Source: Oxytricha trifallax (Eukaryota > Ciliophora > Spirotrichea > Sporadotrichida > Oxytrichidae). Taken from it: a stretch of 64,000 bases of DNA. The position numbers and the translations under genes are program-made. Shown one piece after another: positions 1 through 10,784 of this stretch. The stretch spans positions 35,040 through 99,039 of the forward strand of contig ARYC01001397.1 of assembly GCA_000711775.1 (NCBI GenBank). Direction: 5' to 3'. The notes below the pieces were generated by a model. That model was not told the DNA's origin. It searched no databases and saw nothing but the letters and a program-made list of their open reading frames with translations. Numbering within the stretch: the stretch's first letter is position 1; each line of letters starts with the position of its first letter.

Positions 1-1002
1 TCAATTTCAAAATATCAGTAATACTTTCCTTTTTAAATGCATTTATGGCAAGATCATGCTAATAATAATTTTAAAAAATATTTTTTTATTATAAATATAC
101 TTATTTGTAATAAAAACAGTTTAATATTCTATTATCTTCAGATGATTTTCGTCATATATATGAATGTGTTATATTAATTGAATGTATATTCAAAGAATTA
201 TTCATTAATAATTACACTGAAAAGTCTACATGATTTATTGATTGTCTAGGATGAGATCCTTCATTTATATTATTTAGTTTGTCTTAATTCTAACATTTAT
301 AAGTATGCATATAATATACCAAATTTTAATAGCTTAATTTATCTATAATATTAATAGTATGTAAAGTTAGAGTTAACACAATTTTTTAATTAAAATGCTC
401 AAGCTCCAACAATTAAAAATGGTTGAACCTTTAAATAATATAATGATGATAAAAAATCATCAGAATTAAATTATTTATATTTTTTTAAAATTAGAGAGAT
501 GTTGATATTTTGAACATGTTTTCACCTCTTTCACATGAAAACTTTTAGTTGGTATGGATTTTTATAATTATAGTATTTTTTTAAAATGAGTTTAATAGAT
601 AAGATAAAGACTTACATATTTTTAATCAGCCCAAACTTGTTATCTTATTAGTAGAGAGTCCATTCGTCTGTATTTATTAAGTGTTAAATGTATTACTTGG
701 ATGTTGTAATTCTTGAAGGAACAATTACATTATCGTAGCAATGTTTGAAAATTGTAATTAGAAATTTTAACTTAAAAAGTTAAATGATTGATACTAAAAT
801 AAATTTAGAAAAATAAAGAGATTAGATTTTCGGTCAAAATTTAATTCATTTTAGATTAATGTTAAAAGATTTTTTTCTTTAAAGATTCAAAAATTTTATG
901 GGAAATATGTTAATAAAACACAATTGCAATATGATTAATACTTAAAAGCTTCTATAAAATATAATATCTAAAGACAACTTAGAAATCATTCAAAAAATAG
1001 TT
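1..1002. other. AT-rich germline DNA, no gene recognised
   Basis: Very AT-rich sequence with no open frame whose composition stands out and no repeat that I could match elsewhere in the window. It runs up to the truncated TBE-like element A. Confidence 0.4.
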
Positions 1003-2207
1003 GTAAAATAATTTCTGCCCTTACTGTAATAAGCAATACCACCGAGAAAAACATCATGGCATAAGGTTTGAAGTCATAGATCCTGAGACTGGTGAGGTCT
1101 TCCTTTAAAAAAGAAAACCAAGAGACCCCATAGAAAAACTGGAGCAGAGAGTTAAGAAAGAAAATAAGCATATTAAAGCAGTGAGAAACCTCCTTGCCTC
1201 AGAGATAGTGAAAATCACTCTAAAGATGCAAGCACTAAAGCTTCCAATTTTAAATATGAATGATTTAAATAATGTAAGGAAAGTTATCTTATACTTGAGG
1301 AAAAGTTTAAGAAAAAGGTAATAACTGATAAGCATTTCGCATACAAGATTTGTCCATTCAGCTACTTTAAATGCGATGATAAGTTTCAAATGGAATTTGT
1401 CAATGAGTACTAAGCTCTTGCTAAAGCAAGGGATAGACTGTGCAGATTTATAATTCTCGATGCAATTCTTCTTGCTCAAGATCATGTAGCTTTTCGACTC
1501 CCTCTCTACTAAATGACCTTAAGAGACTACATTCAAGATTAAAGGGTTTCAAAATAGCTACCCTTTATTCTTAAAAATGTTTGCAAAGGCTTAGAAGAGC
1601 TTCATACTTTAGGATATGTACACAGAGATCTAAAGCCTGAAAACATTATGCTTAATTTTTTCACCTATCAGAGTAGTAATAATCGATTTCAATAGAGCAT
1701 AGAGAGTTGAAGCGTCTGGACTTGGCAACGTTCTAGGTACTCCTGGATACTCTCCAGAGAGGGAGGATTGGAGAGATGGTGATATTAAGTGGTATATATG
1801 GGCTCTAGCAGCAATAATTGTAGAATGCGATATGCCAAGAAATGATTACTACAGCTGTAAATGAGAGAAAGATTCAATGTAAAGATTACAGTAGTATCTA
1901 GAGGTGAATAAGATAAAAGAAAAAATGAGAGAAATAGTAGAGCAGATAATACTAAGGCTTAACCATAGAGCAAAACAAACAATTAACCAAATAATTAGTT
2001 AGTGAGGAGATATTAAGTTTAGAAAGTTAGCACATGATGCCAAGGTAATGTTTGAGTGAATATTTAAAATAAAACCTCTCTTATACACTCGATTTTACAT
2101 GATATTTTAAAACCTAATCCCCTACATAAACCCTATACAAACCCTTATAAAGTATGGCTTAATAGTCTACTTTTATCAATCAAAAACTCAATCAAACTAG
2201 TGAAAGG
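1003..2207 (+). mobile_element. TBE-like transposon A, truncated to the kinase-gene end
   Basis: This is the zinc-finger/kinase end of a telomere-bearing element. It matches the kinase end of element C. The subterminal stretch at about 2110-2206 (CCCTAATCCCCTACATAAAC followed by the 'ATAGTCTACTTTTATCAATC' stretch) is nearly identical to the right terminus of C at 48.55-48.64 kb. The outermost telomere-like 17 bp are missing: after GTGAAAGG the sequence switches directly into repeat R1. The 22 kDa and transposase genes are absent, so this is a dead fragment. Confidence 0.85.
1006..2070 (+). pseudogene. Zinc-finger/protein-kinase (TBE '57 kDa' ORF) remnant
   Basis: Read with TAA/TAG as Gln, this gives the second half of a C2H2 finger (FCPYCNKQYHREKHHG, about 1017-1064), a linker, then a kinase-like domain. 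Visible kinase motifs are the catalytic loop HRDLKPENIML (about 1621), the magnesium loop as IDFN in place of DFG, and an activation segment GTPGYSPERED (about 1736). At least two frameshifts (near 1320 and 1660) and in-frame TGA codons (near 1709 and 1861) break it. The first finger and the N-terminus are lost. Elements B and C carry the same gene in the same position relative to the terminus, which supports the assignment. TBE elements of Oxytricha are known to encode such a zinc-finger/kinase protein. Its role in transposition is not established from sequence. Confidence 0.8.
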
Positions 2208-2335
2208 TACTTACAATCTGATACAACCATTATTGGATATCGATGATTCTACTCAAGTTTACAAGAGATAAAATGCTTTTATCAAAACTATTTATTTCGA
2301 CAAGAGACCTCTATTAAACCCTTTATTCTTTATAT
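2208..2335 (+). repeat. Dispersed repeat R1, copy 1
   Basis: Shares the core 'ACAACCATTATTGGATATCG' and the following 'TTTACAAGAGATAAAATGCT'-like segment with copies at 19.9, 24.85, 37.8 and 61.45 kb. It starts exactly where the TBE-A terminus breaks off. Confidence 0.7.
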
Positions 2336-3284
2336 ATGTATTTTACAAGCTTTTATTTTTAAACTTTCTTAAACCTTATTTTTTTATTTTTCTGTAATTT
2401 TCTTTTTAATTATAAATTTTTTAATTTTTAAATTAATAATTTTATTTTTTTGTCTTTATTTTAAGTTATTTTTTTTTCAATTTTTATAATTTTTTTACCT
2501 CTATTTATTTTTATAATTATTTTAAACAATATTAAATATCAATTATTAACTTTTTTTTTAATTTTTCTTTTTAATTTTTCATCTTTATCTATGATTTTTG
2601 TTATTATTTTGTTTGCCTCATGAGCTTAGTTCTATTCTTTACTCATCTTTTAATCATTTAATTATTCAAATTAAAACCTGTTGATTGTTAATTTGAATGA
2701 TTTGTACAATAAATTTATGTTTTATTATCCCTATTTATTCAGTTTTTTTTTCTTTATGCTTATTATTATGTAGCTTTCAAAATCAAAACACTTAAACTAA
2801 TTGTAAGATGCTTGAATAGCTGACATCAGCAATTATGTATATTTAAGCCTTATAATTTAAAAAATCATGAAATGTCGATATTTAATATGAAGAGTTGTGA
2901 TTTTTTATTAGTTTAATTATATGATTCTTATTATACGTTTTTCGCTAAAAAAGTCATTGAAAATTTACTTAAACACAACAATGTGACGTTATTATTATTT
3001 ATCATATTCAAAAAAATTATTAGCTCAAAAATTAATTATCTTATTTTTCTACCACTTAGCTTCATGTATTATTTACTTACTTTTGCGAATATTAATTAAG
3101 TGTACAAATAATTTGTAAATTTATAATGCTTTTGATCGCTCAGTAAAATAATTATATAAATATTATCAACTCAAGGTTATGAAATGCTATCTTTTATTTG
3201 TAATATATTTATATATATATATATGAAGTTTTAATTAAGATATACAATACCCTTTTTCATCAAATATCAAGATAAAAACCCAAG
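2336..3284. other. T-rich then AT-rich intergenic DNA
   Basis: About 2340-2600 is strongly T-rich on the plus strand, with runs of T separated by A and few purines. The rest is AT-rich with a short TA tract near 3210. I see no gene. Confidence 0.4.
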
Positions 3285-3494
3285 ATGAGAACCAAGAGCA
3301 CTTTCCTTTTTTATGTGACCAGTGGAATGCCTTAAGGCCAGTTAGACCAAGTTCGTTATATTGACAGTGTCAAAATTAGCCTCAAATTTTTCATCATCTT
3401 TATCATCGTAGTCATCTTCTTCGTTATTGTCATCTCTACAAATAATAGATAACATTTATATAATTCGTTATTTTAATAATATTTATTATTTTGA
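3285..3494 (+). CDS. Candidate small single-pass membrane protein or first MDS
   Basis: An ATG-initiated frame of 69 codons to TGA (TAG/TAA read as Gln). The first 27 residues are polar (MRTKSTFLFYVTSGMPQGQL...), followed by a clear transmembrane helix of about 20 I/V/F residues (FFIIFIIVVIFFVIV, residues 38-52). The coding part is less AT-rich than its flanks up to about 3435 and then becomes AT-rich, which would suit an MDS ending there. The reverse strand is also open and would give an acidic D/E-rich peptide, so strand is not certain. No family is recognised. Confidence 0.35.
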
Positions 3495-3711
3495 TTTTTT
3501 TGCTTTTCTTTTATTAATTTTTAGAATACAGCTAACTTAAATATATATATTAAATCCATATCATTTTTAATATATTCTGAAGAAATTGACCTCTTATTTT
3601 ACAATTTGTAAAAATTTTAAATATTCAAATGGTTGTAGGATTTAATATACTCATTCTAAATGATTCAATATTCTTTTATATTCATATTATAAAACATTTG
3701 TCTGTTTAAAA

Positions 3712-3761
3712 AATGTAAGGCAATCGAGAAAAGTTGCCGAATTTCTCGATTGCCTTACATT
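3712..3761. repeat. Perfect 20-bp hairpin
   Basis: The left arm AATGTAAGGCAATCGAGAAA (3712-3731) is exactly complementary to 3742-3761, with a 10-nt loop. It is unusually GC-balanced for its surroundings. It could be a tiny foldback element or an RNA hairpin. It is not a ciliate terminator type that I know. Confidence 0.8.
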
Positions 3762-4022
3762 CTGATTTATGCTTTATTTTTAGTTAATAAAAATTTATCT
3801 ATAATTTTTTAATATACATGTAATTAATTATTTTTGAACAATTTATTTCAGTAAACCTTTATTCTTCTAGTTAAAAAACTTTTAACTTTTATAATTATCT
3901 TAATAAAAATAAATATAGTTTGATTAATTATATATAAATAAAGCTGAATGTTTTAAAACTATAAGCAATATAATAATGTAAAATATAACAAACATAATTT
4001 GATTAATAAATTAAAAATAATT

Positions 4023-4235
4023 ATGGAAAATCTTTTTGGCTATTATGACTTAACATTTACTGATAAGGCAATACTTTATGATATTAACTCAACTCAATAA
4101 GAATCGAGAATGAAACTATTTTAATAGTAAAAGATTGTAAAATTTTTGAGAAATGAAGAATTAATACAAACCAAATTATTTAATTAAGCAATACTCTAAA
4201 ATAAATGCTAATCACTTTTTGAACTATTGAATAAT
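4023..4235 (+). CDS. Candidate AT-rich coding segment, plus strand
   Basis: An ATG-initiated frame (MENLFGYYDLTFTDKAILYD...) with normal-looking polar and hydrophobic residues and many Gln codons (TAA/TAG) runs through this AT-rich stretch. It then continues as an open antisense frame over the GC-rich gene that follows, where its Leu/Val/Gly-rich composition is that of an antisense shadow. Only the AT-rich part is credible, either as an MDS or as chance. No family is recognised. Confidence 0.22.
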
Positions 4236-6455
4236 TTTCTTCTTAATAGCTTCTTCAAAGTTGATGAACTCCCTAGACAGCCTTCTCTGTCTGATCTCGG
4301 CTGTTCTGGGTGCGATGTGCTTGGTGTGCCAGGACTTGAGCTTCTGCACCTCGGCTCTGGTGCTTTCGGCGAGGAGTCTGGTGATCACGGTGAGGGGGAG
4401 GAGCGTGCACACCTTGTAGATCGTCTTGAGGTAGTCCATCAGCTAGTCATCGGAGGTTTCGATCATGTTCTGCAGCAACCCCTGCCTCTTCTAGAGCTTC
4501 TGCGGATTGATGAACTGCTGCCAGGTCTTAGGCTTCATCTTCTTATATGCGTCATTGAGGTCCTGCTTGAAGTGCTGGAGGTCTCCTCGGGATTGTGTCG
4601 CCATCTGTCAGTGCCAGGCCATGGTCACCTCCTCTGGTGATTAGCGGGTGCCGCTGTAGCTTTCATGATCTTCTCAAACCTGGACAGCTCTTCGTGTTCC
4701 GCGAACTTCTGAGTGTACTGCAAGATCAGCCTGAGCTTCTCTTGAGATTTGAGGAGCTGATCGATCATCTCTGCCTCTTCCACGGTAACGCATCCGCTAT
4801 CGGTCTCTGAAGCCTTCACTCGCTTTGCCTTGCGAGCCCTTTTTCCTTTGATGTTGCGAACAGCCCTCGCCTTGATCTCCCTGCGACTGTTATTTCACCC
4901 CCTCTGCACTAAACAGGACAAGTTAAGCTGGGGTATGGGGGACTTACATTTGGAAAAAGGCAAAAATCATGTTTTGGGAAATAAGTATTGCAGTCGATGT
5001 CCTTAGCGAATCTTCAAACGGAGAACTTCCAGGGGCAATACTCAACGCAGCGCGAGCTATCTCATGACAGTGGAATGTCCGGCTCAGACATCTCCTCGGG
5101 AAGCCGAGATAATCGAGCATCAAGATTTCCGAAAAAGGACTTGGAACTTACAAAAGTGCATTGCAGGATTATGACAAAACCCCATTGTAATCAGACATTC
5201 TCTAGGCCCAGGTGGTTGAGAGCGGCGATCAGGGCACGCAGGTACCCTTGTGGGAGCCAGCCCATGTCCATTCACGATGTCTGCACAGCTAGGTGCTTGA
5301 TGTACTTTCACAATTGGTCCTTACGACTGCTTGGGGAGTGCCTTTCCTCTGAGGCTGCTTCGTTTTTTTCTCTAGTAGCTAGGACGCTTTCATCAATCTA
5401 GTAGTGTAGGGCGCCTAGCGGAATTGCACATGCACTAAAAGAAAACCATTAAATTCCAGAATCTTAATGTTAGTGATGCAGAGGATTCCTGAGCCAATAG
5501 AACATACTAACGCGGCAGGGGAACTTGTAGCTAGATTGTTGTCAGTGTTAGCATATTTATCCATGATAAATGCTGCTAGTATTTATCATCATTGCTGCTA
5601 ATGAAGTTAGTGGTTGAATAATCGAATTCTCCAGTTTGAAGAACTGCATGACTGAACACATACTTTATGCTATCATTTATAATGGCTTCAATATCTGCTT
5701 GGGGGGAGCTAACTAAATCTTCAAAGAGGACGGATTTAATCTTGCAGTAGGCCAAAGCAGCATTTGAAGTCTAAATTACATCTCCAAAATTTTAATCTGA
5801 GAATCTAAAGTATTCATAACCGAGGAAGACTGTTGCGTCTAATGGGTCAACAACCTTGAGGAGATCAATTAATGGAGCCAAAGCTCTGATCCACATCTTT
5901 GCTTCAGCGATCATAGCTCTAACTTCAGGGCACTTAGGTGAACTCTAATTATGTAGAGGAGAACTTGTGCTTATTTATCGTATTTTGCTTGAGTTAGTTG
6001 TTAACAATGTATTAAATAGGGTCCACCTCTCACCTTGGGCACGCCCTTTAACGGCTCTGATTTCTTCTCATGATCACACGCAGGATCTTTGCCTCGTAGT
6101 GGGTCCCATGCAATCTTGCTAGGCGTCTTTAACGCAAACTCCAGCCGCCGCTTGAGCACATGCCGCTCGACCATCTTTTTTAGTGGGACCAGTGGTGATA
6201 GACGTTGTGCGAGTCGAAGAGGGTCTTCATGATCTCTCCAATGCTGTCAATGGAGTGTTCTCTAGGTGCTATGTTCTCCAGCATGCAGGCCATCTTGGGG
6301 GTCAGCTCATCGTTGGCCCTTTATCCATATTCATCTTCATCCCCGGCGGCAGCACGGAGGGCGAAAGCTGCACTGATAGCTAGGTCGGGGTGGCTCAGAG
6401 TAGTCTAGCATGTGTAGGTGAGGCGAAGATATGGAGTTTCTCCTTAAAAGCTATT
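4212..6455 (-). CDS. GC-rich gene of unknown function, interrupted by micro-IESs and introns
   Basis: A minus-strand gene in an island near 50% GC inside about 22% GC DNA. Coding pieces in order are: about 6455-6183 (LSHPDLAISAAFALRAAAG..., ending HHWSH); 6182-6034 (MVERHVLKRRLEFALK...); 5944-5588 (AMIAEAKMWIRALAPLIDLL...); 5561 to about 5400 (SSPAALVCSIGSGIL...); a poorly resolved part 5400-5130; about 5130-4948 (LDARLSRLPEE then IARAALSIAPG); 4886-4637 (basic KGKRARKAKRV, then an E/K/Q-rich helix); 4604-4212 (MATQSRGDLQHFKQDLNDAY..., ending ...IIQQFKK and TGA). Segments join in frame across two GT-AG introns and three pointer-flanked inserts listed separately. The step near 6176-6181 needs one extra A in a run of six. 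The part at 5400-5130 is open only with in-frame TGAs, so the gene may be damaged or hold unrecognised IESs. The protein is unknown to me. The basic segment suggests a nuclear or nucleic-acid-binding role, which is inference. Confidence 0.6.
4608..4636 (-). other. Candidate 26-bp IES with 3-bp pointer CAG
   Basis: Removing one copy of CAG (CTG on plus, 4605-4607 and 4634-4636) and the sequence between them joins ...AAPANHQ directly to MATQSRGD... in frame, removing TGA codons in both flanking frames. The pointer is short, so this is less certain than the other two IESs in the gene. Confidence 0.35.
4887..4947 (-). other. Candidate intron, 61 nt
   Basis: On the minus strand it begins GTAAGT and ends AATAACAG. 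Splicing joins ...AFFQ to (I)RREIKARAV... in frame and removes a TGA. Confidence 0.5.
5064..5094 (-). other. Candidate 26-bp IES with 5-bp pointer GAGAT
   Basis: GAGAT (ATCTC on plus) occurs at 5059-5063 and 5090-5094. Excising one copy plus the spacer fuses ...RLPEE to IARAALSIAP... in frame and removes an in-frame TGA. Confidence 0.55.
5562..5587 (-). other. Micro-IES, 18 bp, with 8-bp pointer GATAAATA
   Basis: GATAAATA (TATTTATC on plus) occurs at 5554-5561 and 5580-5587. Excising one copy and the 18 bp between them joins ...SSNDDKY to ANTDNNLATSS... in frame. Without excision the frame drifts into a low-quality tail. This size and pointer length are typical of non-scrambled Oxytricha IESs. 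Confidence 0.7.
5945..6033 (-). other. Candidate intron, 89 nt
   Basis: On the minus strand it begins GTGAGA and ends ATTAG. Splicing joins ...PLKGVPK to SSPKCPEVRAM... in frame. A second AG 12 nt downstream would also keep the frame. Confidence 0.55.
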
Positions 6456-6546
6456 AGGAATAAATTTTAACTTTGATTAATTATATTAAAAAGCTTAAAT
6501 ACTAGCAATTAAAATTTGGTAGCTTGTTGTAACGTGATAGTTGGCC

Positions 6547-6580
<34 letters not shown>

Positions 6581-7129
6581 TACTCAATGATTAAAACGTA
6601 AAGCTACCAAATATCTATAATATTATTGATGTAATTTAAATTCAAATTAACTTTAACAACCACCTTATTCAAATTCAAATTAATCTCTTATATTATTAGT
6701 TATTATTTAATATAATAAAATTACAGATAATTCAGAAAAAATTAGTGAATATTTTATATATTTTTTTAATAGAAAATGTTAGAATCATTTGTTAATAAAA
6801 ATAAATCTCTTCATTTCATGTTACTACATTATTTTTGCAACCACCTATTTTTTTGCAATTTTTATTAATTGTAATATAAAATGAGATAATTATTCCAATA
6901 GACATATACAAAAATGTTTTATATTTTTTTATTAATTAGACATTGTAATTTTTTTCCAAAAATATAATGAATGTAAAATTAAATCAAATTTATGTTTATA
7001 ATGACTTTAAATCGAAATATAAACCTAGAATTAGTTCAAACAACTTATTCTTCTAAGGAAGGAAATGATAGATAAATTCATACAAAGACTTTTGAAGACT
7101 TAGACGTTCTTGCTTACTCTTAGATTTGA
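6456..7129. other. AT-rich DNA with a (TA)n tract
   Basis: It holds a (TA)n microsatellite of about 32 bp at about 6549-6580. Otherwise it is AT-rich intergenic sequence with no gene that I can support. Confidence 0.5.
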
Positions 7130-7285
7130 TAATTGATAGGTGGCAGCATAGTCAATTTGAACATTTATTTTCCAGATGAAATACATAATGCTATTCAATT
7201 GGCTTCTACCCTTCATATTCATGCATTTATGTTTTTTGCATAAGATGCTTAGCTACAGTTGTTGATAATTGCCCCTGATGTTTGA
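7130..7285 (+). CDS. Candidate MDS fragment
   Basis: About 52 codons open to TGA in a stretch with higher GC than its flanks (IGGSIVNLNIYFPDEIHNAI..., then a Leu/Gln-rich end AQDAQLQLLIIAPDV). It lacks an initiator and so would be an internal or terminal segment. No family is recognised. Confidence 0.3.
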
Positions 7286-7399
7286 TTTTCTTAAGTAACC
7301 TGTAACTTTTGCGATAACTTGCCAATGTATAAATAATGGATTATAAATGAAGTGTAAATTCACTTCTTAACGGCTAATATTTTATATACTTTTTCATGA

Positions 7400-7666
7400 A
7401 TGACTCTGCAAGCTATATCAGGAAAGCTTAAGGCTGTTTGCTAGTTATCAGTTGAAAATAGTTTTAACAAATTTAAACAACTATTCATAGTTAAATAATT
7501 AAAGATGTCATTCAGCTTAGGCTTTAGCTAACCAAATATTTATATAAAAAAGTCTAAAGTCAATTAAATATATTATTAACTTTTTATGAGTAATTTACTA
7601 TTGCTATTCATGAGAGCAACATATTGGTACTCCAACATCAATATCGGCCAGTTAATATCTTAATGA
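7400..7666 (+). CDS. Candidate small ORF, 88 aa
   Basis: ATG to TGA with TAA/TAG as Gln (MTLQAISGKLKAVCQLSVEN...). It has a hydrophobic stretch near the end (MSNLLLLFM). Length alone is compatible with chance in single-stop AT-rich DNA. No homology is recognised. Confidence 0.22.
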
Positions 7667-10258
7667 CCGCTGTGAGTATACTCCCTACTAATATACAAAT
7701 GTTAGTCTCACAATTACACATTAAATTATATAATAAAATTTCTTTTGATAATTGCCTTCTATATAATTGCTAAAATTGATTTAAATAAATCTTTCAACTT
7801 GCCAACTTAGTTGATAAATTCACTTTGCTGAGAAGTGCAGATATTTGGTAAGTTAGATATAATAAATTATGATTTTATGATCTTTTCAATTAAGATATGG
7901 AAAATTGATTCTTACTATAGTATTTAGATTTACATATGAAATATAATATATTTTAATGCTTATAAAATTATATTATATACATTTTAAAGCCTTTTAAATT
8001 TTTATTATAAATCTATCTTATATTTAATATTAATATGTTTGTTGTTATTCTTGTTTATAATATCTAAGGATCTTAAATGTTATATGTTCGTTGTTTTTAG
8101 TTTTTCTTACTAGATAATATGACAAAAAATTATTTTGAAATATGAAAATAAATTTTGCATTTTCTTTTTAATTGTCTTATCTATCTTAATTTAAATAATT
8201 TATAAGGTCTAGGGTAAAGTTTAAGTATATTAAAGAATTTTAGTATTTTATTATTAAACTAATTTATAGCAGTAAAGCATAAATGTGAGATATATCTAAA
8301 AATTAACAAATTAATAAATGCAAGTTATACGATATATGCTATTCTAATATATTTAAAAATTTAAGTGTAAATAAATGCCTTACTCAATTACTTTTCGCTG
8401 AGTTCAATTTTATTTTTAAATAATTTCATATCTTTTATAATGGATGAGTCCTTCTTGATTTAAGTATCAAGGACCCTTTTATTAAATAAGACTCAAACAA
8501 AAGTAATAACAAATAAATTAAAGAGAAAGAAGAAACATTTATTTCTTCTTAATTGAACTTGTATGCTTTTCAAAATTTTAGTGATGTTTTAAAATCAGTT
8601 AATTATAAAGTTCAATATTCTTACTAGAATTTTCAAAATTACATTAGTGAATTATTAATTTTCTAAAAATATTCAATCTTCCTTTTACATGCTATTTTAA
8701 CTTATTCTATTTTAGCAATTAATTTATATTCTCTGAATCTTCTAATCTAACCAATTTGAATCAAGATGTTTGAATGATCTTTATAATATTTAAATTATTT
8801 TAAATTAAAAACTTGAAGAAATTTATTTTAAATTATTAGAAATTTCAATTAACTACAAACTTATTTTCAGAAAAATTTCATAGGTTTATTAAATTCATAG
8901 AAGAGATATGGTGTAAAATTCTTTAATAAATTTTTTTTTTTTAATTATAAAAATACACAAGATTCTTTGGATAAGATATTAATTAAAAATTCAGATATTT
9001 TTACAGTTTATTCTAAAATTTAAGTTACTTCAAAATCTCTTTATAATTAAGAGAATTTGTTTCGAGACTGAACTTAAAGAATATGTAATTATAATTTGAA
9101 TATATTAAAGTTAGAATTAAATACAATATACCATATATAAACCATTAAAACAACTAACTAATACACAGAAGAAACAGACTCTAGAAACTTAACCTCTTCT
9201 GAAGAAAAAATAGTTAAGAATATTGACATTAATTATAAAGACATATCTAGAATATAAAATTAAAAAAATATAACTACTATTAACATCATTAAAAGATACT
9301 AATTCAGAATAAGTAAATTCAAATTCCTTAATAATTATTGATTTGTTTATAACTTAATTATTATTTTCAATATAGACTTGTACATTTTAATGTGGAAATA
9401 GAAGTTTGTCCTTAGTTCCAATAAACTATTGATTTGATGAAAAAAAAATTTATTATGGATATTTTTGAATATGAAACAAACAAAAATCAAGGGAGGATAT
9501 ATTAAATCCTGAGTTCTACATTAAAATTATTAATTTTAATATGAGTATTAAAGAAAATGATATAATGAATTGTCATAATATTAGTTTTTATATTATTTCT
9601 ATTGTAAGTGTTTGTATTTTAATTCACAGCATAATTATTTAAAAAATTTCATCATTTAGCAATTCCAGCGTCAAAGTTTGTTTAAGTTTCAAATTTAATA
9701 ACTTTAGGACTTAATTTATTCATGATATTTGTATAAATTTAAGATATAACATTTATAACAGGCAGGTTAATCATAGATTACTTGAGAATTAAATATTATT
9801 AATCATATATCAAATATTTTTAATGAAATTTGATGCCTATTTCATTAAATCATTTTTAAGTTAATGTAATCAATATTAAACTTCAACTATTCTATTAATA
9901 ATCTAAATAAGAATAGCTTTTCAATCAGGTTATCAAATTTCTAGTTTTTTAAGTCTTTAATATTCGAAAAGTGCAACAGAACAGATGAAATGACACATTA
10001 ACAATTATAAAACTTAAGAAACACATAAGTAAAGAACTATAATCCGTATAAAATCTCTGCAAAGATTGGCTCTCACTCATTCATGACAAGCATCAGCTCA
10101 TCAAAATCAAGTTAAAATTCAATTACAAAATAAAAAATTACTTTATTTTAAAAAAATAAATTTAAGTGTCTTGCTCTATTTCAGATATAATTAACTCAAT
10201 TAGTGAATTGTGGTAATATTTATTTACATAATTAATTATTAAATTTTAACTTATATTC
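7667..10258. other. AT-rich intergenic DNA
   Basis: A long AT-rich stretch without a compositional coding island, a recognisable repeat or an RNA gene. Confidence 0.4.
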
Positions 10259-10653
10259 TAGGATAACATTCCATTCGGGAAAATAAATTAATAATTAATT
10301 AAAATAAATTAAATTTGAGGCAGTTAACTTTCTGGAAACCTAGACATTATGGAACTCGCTCGATGGACAATTTAAAACGCTAGACTTGACTATTGGCGGT
10401 ACTATTTTATCTCATCCCCAGAGCGAGAAAAATCGATTTTAATTTTGCCATAAAAATCAACTAAAAAATTACCCAAAATTAAAATCATCTGGCTTTGGGA
10501 TGCGATAGAGGGGTACCTCCAATAGTAAAATCCAGCTGATTTTAAATTCTCTATCGAGCGAGTACCATAATGTCTAAGTTTCCAAAAAGTTAACTGCTAC
10601 ATATTTAATTTATTATTAATTAATTTAATTTTCCAAATTTAAATGCATTCCTA
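10259..10653. mobile_element. Foldback (MITE-like) element FB1
   Basis: Nearly the whole 395 bp is one imperfect palindrome. The left arm starts TAGG and the right arm ends CCTA, and both arms carry GGCAGTTAACTTT/GTTAACTGC, GACATTATGG and CTCGCTCGAT blocks, meeting at a short AT-rich centre near 10,450. It has no ORF. It shares internal blocks (ACTATTGGCGGTAC, AGCTGGATTTTA, GAGCGAG) with FB2 at 17.7 kb, so the two are one non-autonomous family. Confidence 0.8.
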
Positions 10654-10784
10654 AAATATTATAAAGATACTTGGTAAATTATACTATGATAATCTTTTAA
10701 ATCATATTTATATGATAAAAATGAATAACTAGTTTTATTTTTGATACTTCATTTCCTTCTTGTATTTATATTGTTTGATAATAA

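Noticed and set aside
986..1485. Minus-strand hydrophobic ORFs
   Set aside because: They are antisense to the zinc-finger/kinase remnant on the plus strand.
4236..4650. Plus-strand frame over the GC island (SLSDLGCSGCDVLGVPG...) as coding
   Set aside because: Its Leu/Val/Gly/His bias is that expected from the antisense of a Lys/Glu/Gln-rich protein, which the minus strand provides.
4985..5475. Long plus-strand open frame (MSLANLQTENFQGQYSTQRE...) as a gene
   Set aside because: It overlaps minus-strand segments that join in frame across pointers and introns and continue on both sides. With TGA as the only stop, GC-rich DNA stays open on both strands easily.
4212..6455. GC island as bacterial contamination or horizontal transfer
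   Set aside because: It contains TAG/TAA codons read as Gln within good frames, GT-AG introns and IES-like pointers, so it belongs to the ciliate.
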